Assembly (NCBI GenBank): GCA_024235755.1
Contig: JACKLV010000004.1
Span: 1 to 64,000, forward strand
Length of the DNA: 64,000 nucleotides
Reading direction: 5' to 3'
DNA from: Burkholderiales bacterium
GTDB taxonomy: Bacteria; Pseudomonadota; Gammaproteobacteria; Burkholderiales; Nitrosomonadaceae
The position numbers were made by a program, and so were the translations under genes. This document shows positions 63,198-64,000 of this stretch, in pieces; the stretch's first letter is position 1; each line of letters begins with the position of its first letter. The notes beneath the pieces are model-generated. The model did no database searches. It had not been told where the DNA came from and saw nothing but the letters and a program-made list of their open reading frames with translations.

Positions 63198-64000
63198 ATG
63201 TTAAATGACAGTCTTAAGCAGTTAGCCAAACGGCTTGCTGAGAAAGAAGTCTCGAGTGTGGAACTGACCACTGAATTTCTCAAACGGATCAACCAACTGA
63301 ATCCGAAATACAATGCATTCATTACCGTCGATGACGAAAAATCGCTGGAACAAGCGCGTGCTGCTGACCGCAAAATTGCCGCGGGTGAAGCTGGGCCACT
63401 GACCGGGATACCCGTAGCGCAAAAAGATATTTTCTGTACCCAAGGGTGGCTAACAACATGTGGTTCCAAAATGTTGTCAAACTTTGTTTCACCTTATGAC
63501 GCTGGCGTTATTGAACGATTTAATGCAGCAGGCGCTGTTAATGTCGGCAAGACCAATATGGATGAATTTGCCATGGGTTCGAGTAATGAAAACTCTTATT
63601 ACGGGCCGGTTAAAAATCCCTGGGGTATCAATGCGGTTCCGGGCGGTAGTTCGGGTGGGTCGGCCTGTGCAGTCGCAGCGCGGATGGCACCGGCTGCAAC
63701 GGGTACCGACACCGGTGGTTCTATCCGACAGCCTGCAGCGTTCTGCGGTATATCGGGGATCAAACCTACATACGGCACAGTTTCTCGTTACGGTATGATC
63801 GCTTTTGCGTCGAGTCTCGATCAAGGTGGTCCCATGGCGAAATCCGCCGAGGATCTGGCATTGATGCTCAATGTCATGACAGGTTTTGATGCGCGCGATT
63901 CTACCAGTTTGCAGCGCGAAGCGGAAGATTACACGCGCGATCTGGAAAAGCCGTTGTTGGGTTTGCGTATCGGTCTGCCCAAAGAGTATTTTGCCGAGGG
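63198..64000 (+). CDS. gatA: Amidotransferase subunit A, partial (runs off the window end)
   Basis: The ATG at 63198 begins MLNDSLKQLAKRLAEKEVSS. The frame is open to the last base, giving about 267 residues of an expected ~485. Amidase-signature features are visible: GIPVAQKDIF with the catalytic Lys, PGGSSGGSACAVAA and TDTGGSIRQPAAFCG containing the cis-Ser and catalytic Ser. GatA hydrolyses glutamine and hands ammonia to GatB. The 3' part and gatB lie beyond the window. Confidence 0.96.
   Translation, partial: MLNDSLKQLAKRLAEKEVSSVELTTEFLKRINQLNPKYNAFITVDDEKSLEQARAADRKIAAGEAGPLTGIPVAQKDIFCTQGWLTTCGSKMLSNFVSPYDAGVIERFNAAGAVNVGKTNMDEFAMGSSNENSYYGPVKNPWGINAVPGGSSGGSACAVAARMAPAATGTDTGGSIRQPAAFCGISGIKPTYGTVSRYGMIAFASSLDQGGPMAKSAEDLALMLNVMTGFDARDSTSLQREAEDYTRDLEKPLLGLRIGLPKEYFAE

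Overview
The window reads as a chromosomal segment of a betaproteobacterium, most likely a Nitrosomonas-like ammonia oxidiser. This is inferred from the protein flavour, the cysI-DUF934-cysH-cysD-cysN order, the mreBCD-mrdA-rodA-rlpA cluster divergent from gatCA, and the heavy investment in TonB-dependent metal uptake. No ammonia-oxidation gene is present, so the genus is an inference. Genes are densely packed, with two tRNAs (Ser-GCT and Asn-GTT), one IS66 end and one decayed IS110 element. No CRISPR array or rRNA was seen.

Layout. 1-0.5 kb: IS66-family right end and tRNA-Ser. 0.6-13.5 kb: aspartokinase, then an assimilatory sulfate reduction locus (CysB-type regulator, TauE-type permease, a 76-residue unknown, sulfite reductase, DUF934 protein, APS reductase, both ATP sulfurylase subunits) followed by a 1178-residue multidomain flavin/Fe-S oxidoreductase. 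13.5-19 kb: retropepsin-like protease, dodecin, HemJ-type protein, polysaccharide deacetylase, FemAB/GNAT-type protein, DapE. 19.4-26.7 kb: FadE-type acyl-CoA dehydrogenase with an acyl-CoA synthetase, then GDP-mannose and UDP-ManNAc precursor enzymes. 26.9-37.2 kb: a metal-homeostasis island comprising Bfd-Bfr, an STN-type TonB receptor, a tandemly duplicated periplasmic protein behind two Fur-like boxes, a ceruloplasmin-like two-domain multicopper oxidase, a Zur-like repressor and a ZnuD-like receptor. The last two carry the same palindromic operator.

37.2-42.4 kb is an accessory stretch bounded by two copies of a ~146-bp repeat exactly 5000 bp apart. It holds a DUF3465 protein, an IS110 pseudogene, an archaeal-type geranylgeranylglyceryl phosphate synthase, a HAD hydrolase, Rnk and small secreted unknowns. 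42.4-55.6 kb: a membrane-anchored unknown, tRNA-Asn, an isocitrate lyase/PEP mutase-family enzyme overlapping mfd, an HDOD-GAF protein, a Lon-related protease, an ABC exporter and a TraB-family protein. 55.6-56.0 kb is intergenic with a promoter and terminator that could define a small RNA. 56.0-64 kb: rod-shape and cell-wall elongation genes (mreB, mreC, mreD, mrdA, rodA, rlpA) on the minus strand and gatC/gatA on the plus strand; gatA runs off the end.

The most interesting parts are: (i) the Fur-box-preceded duplicated protein next to a ceruloplasmin-like oxidase, which recalls the algal FEA1/FOX1 iron-assimilation pair; (ii) an archaeal-type ether-lipid enzyme with a HAD partner in a repeat-bounded, AT-rich island; (iii) the shared Zur-like operator; and (iv) the candidate orphan small RNA.
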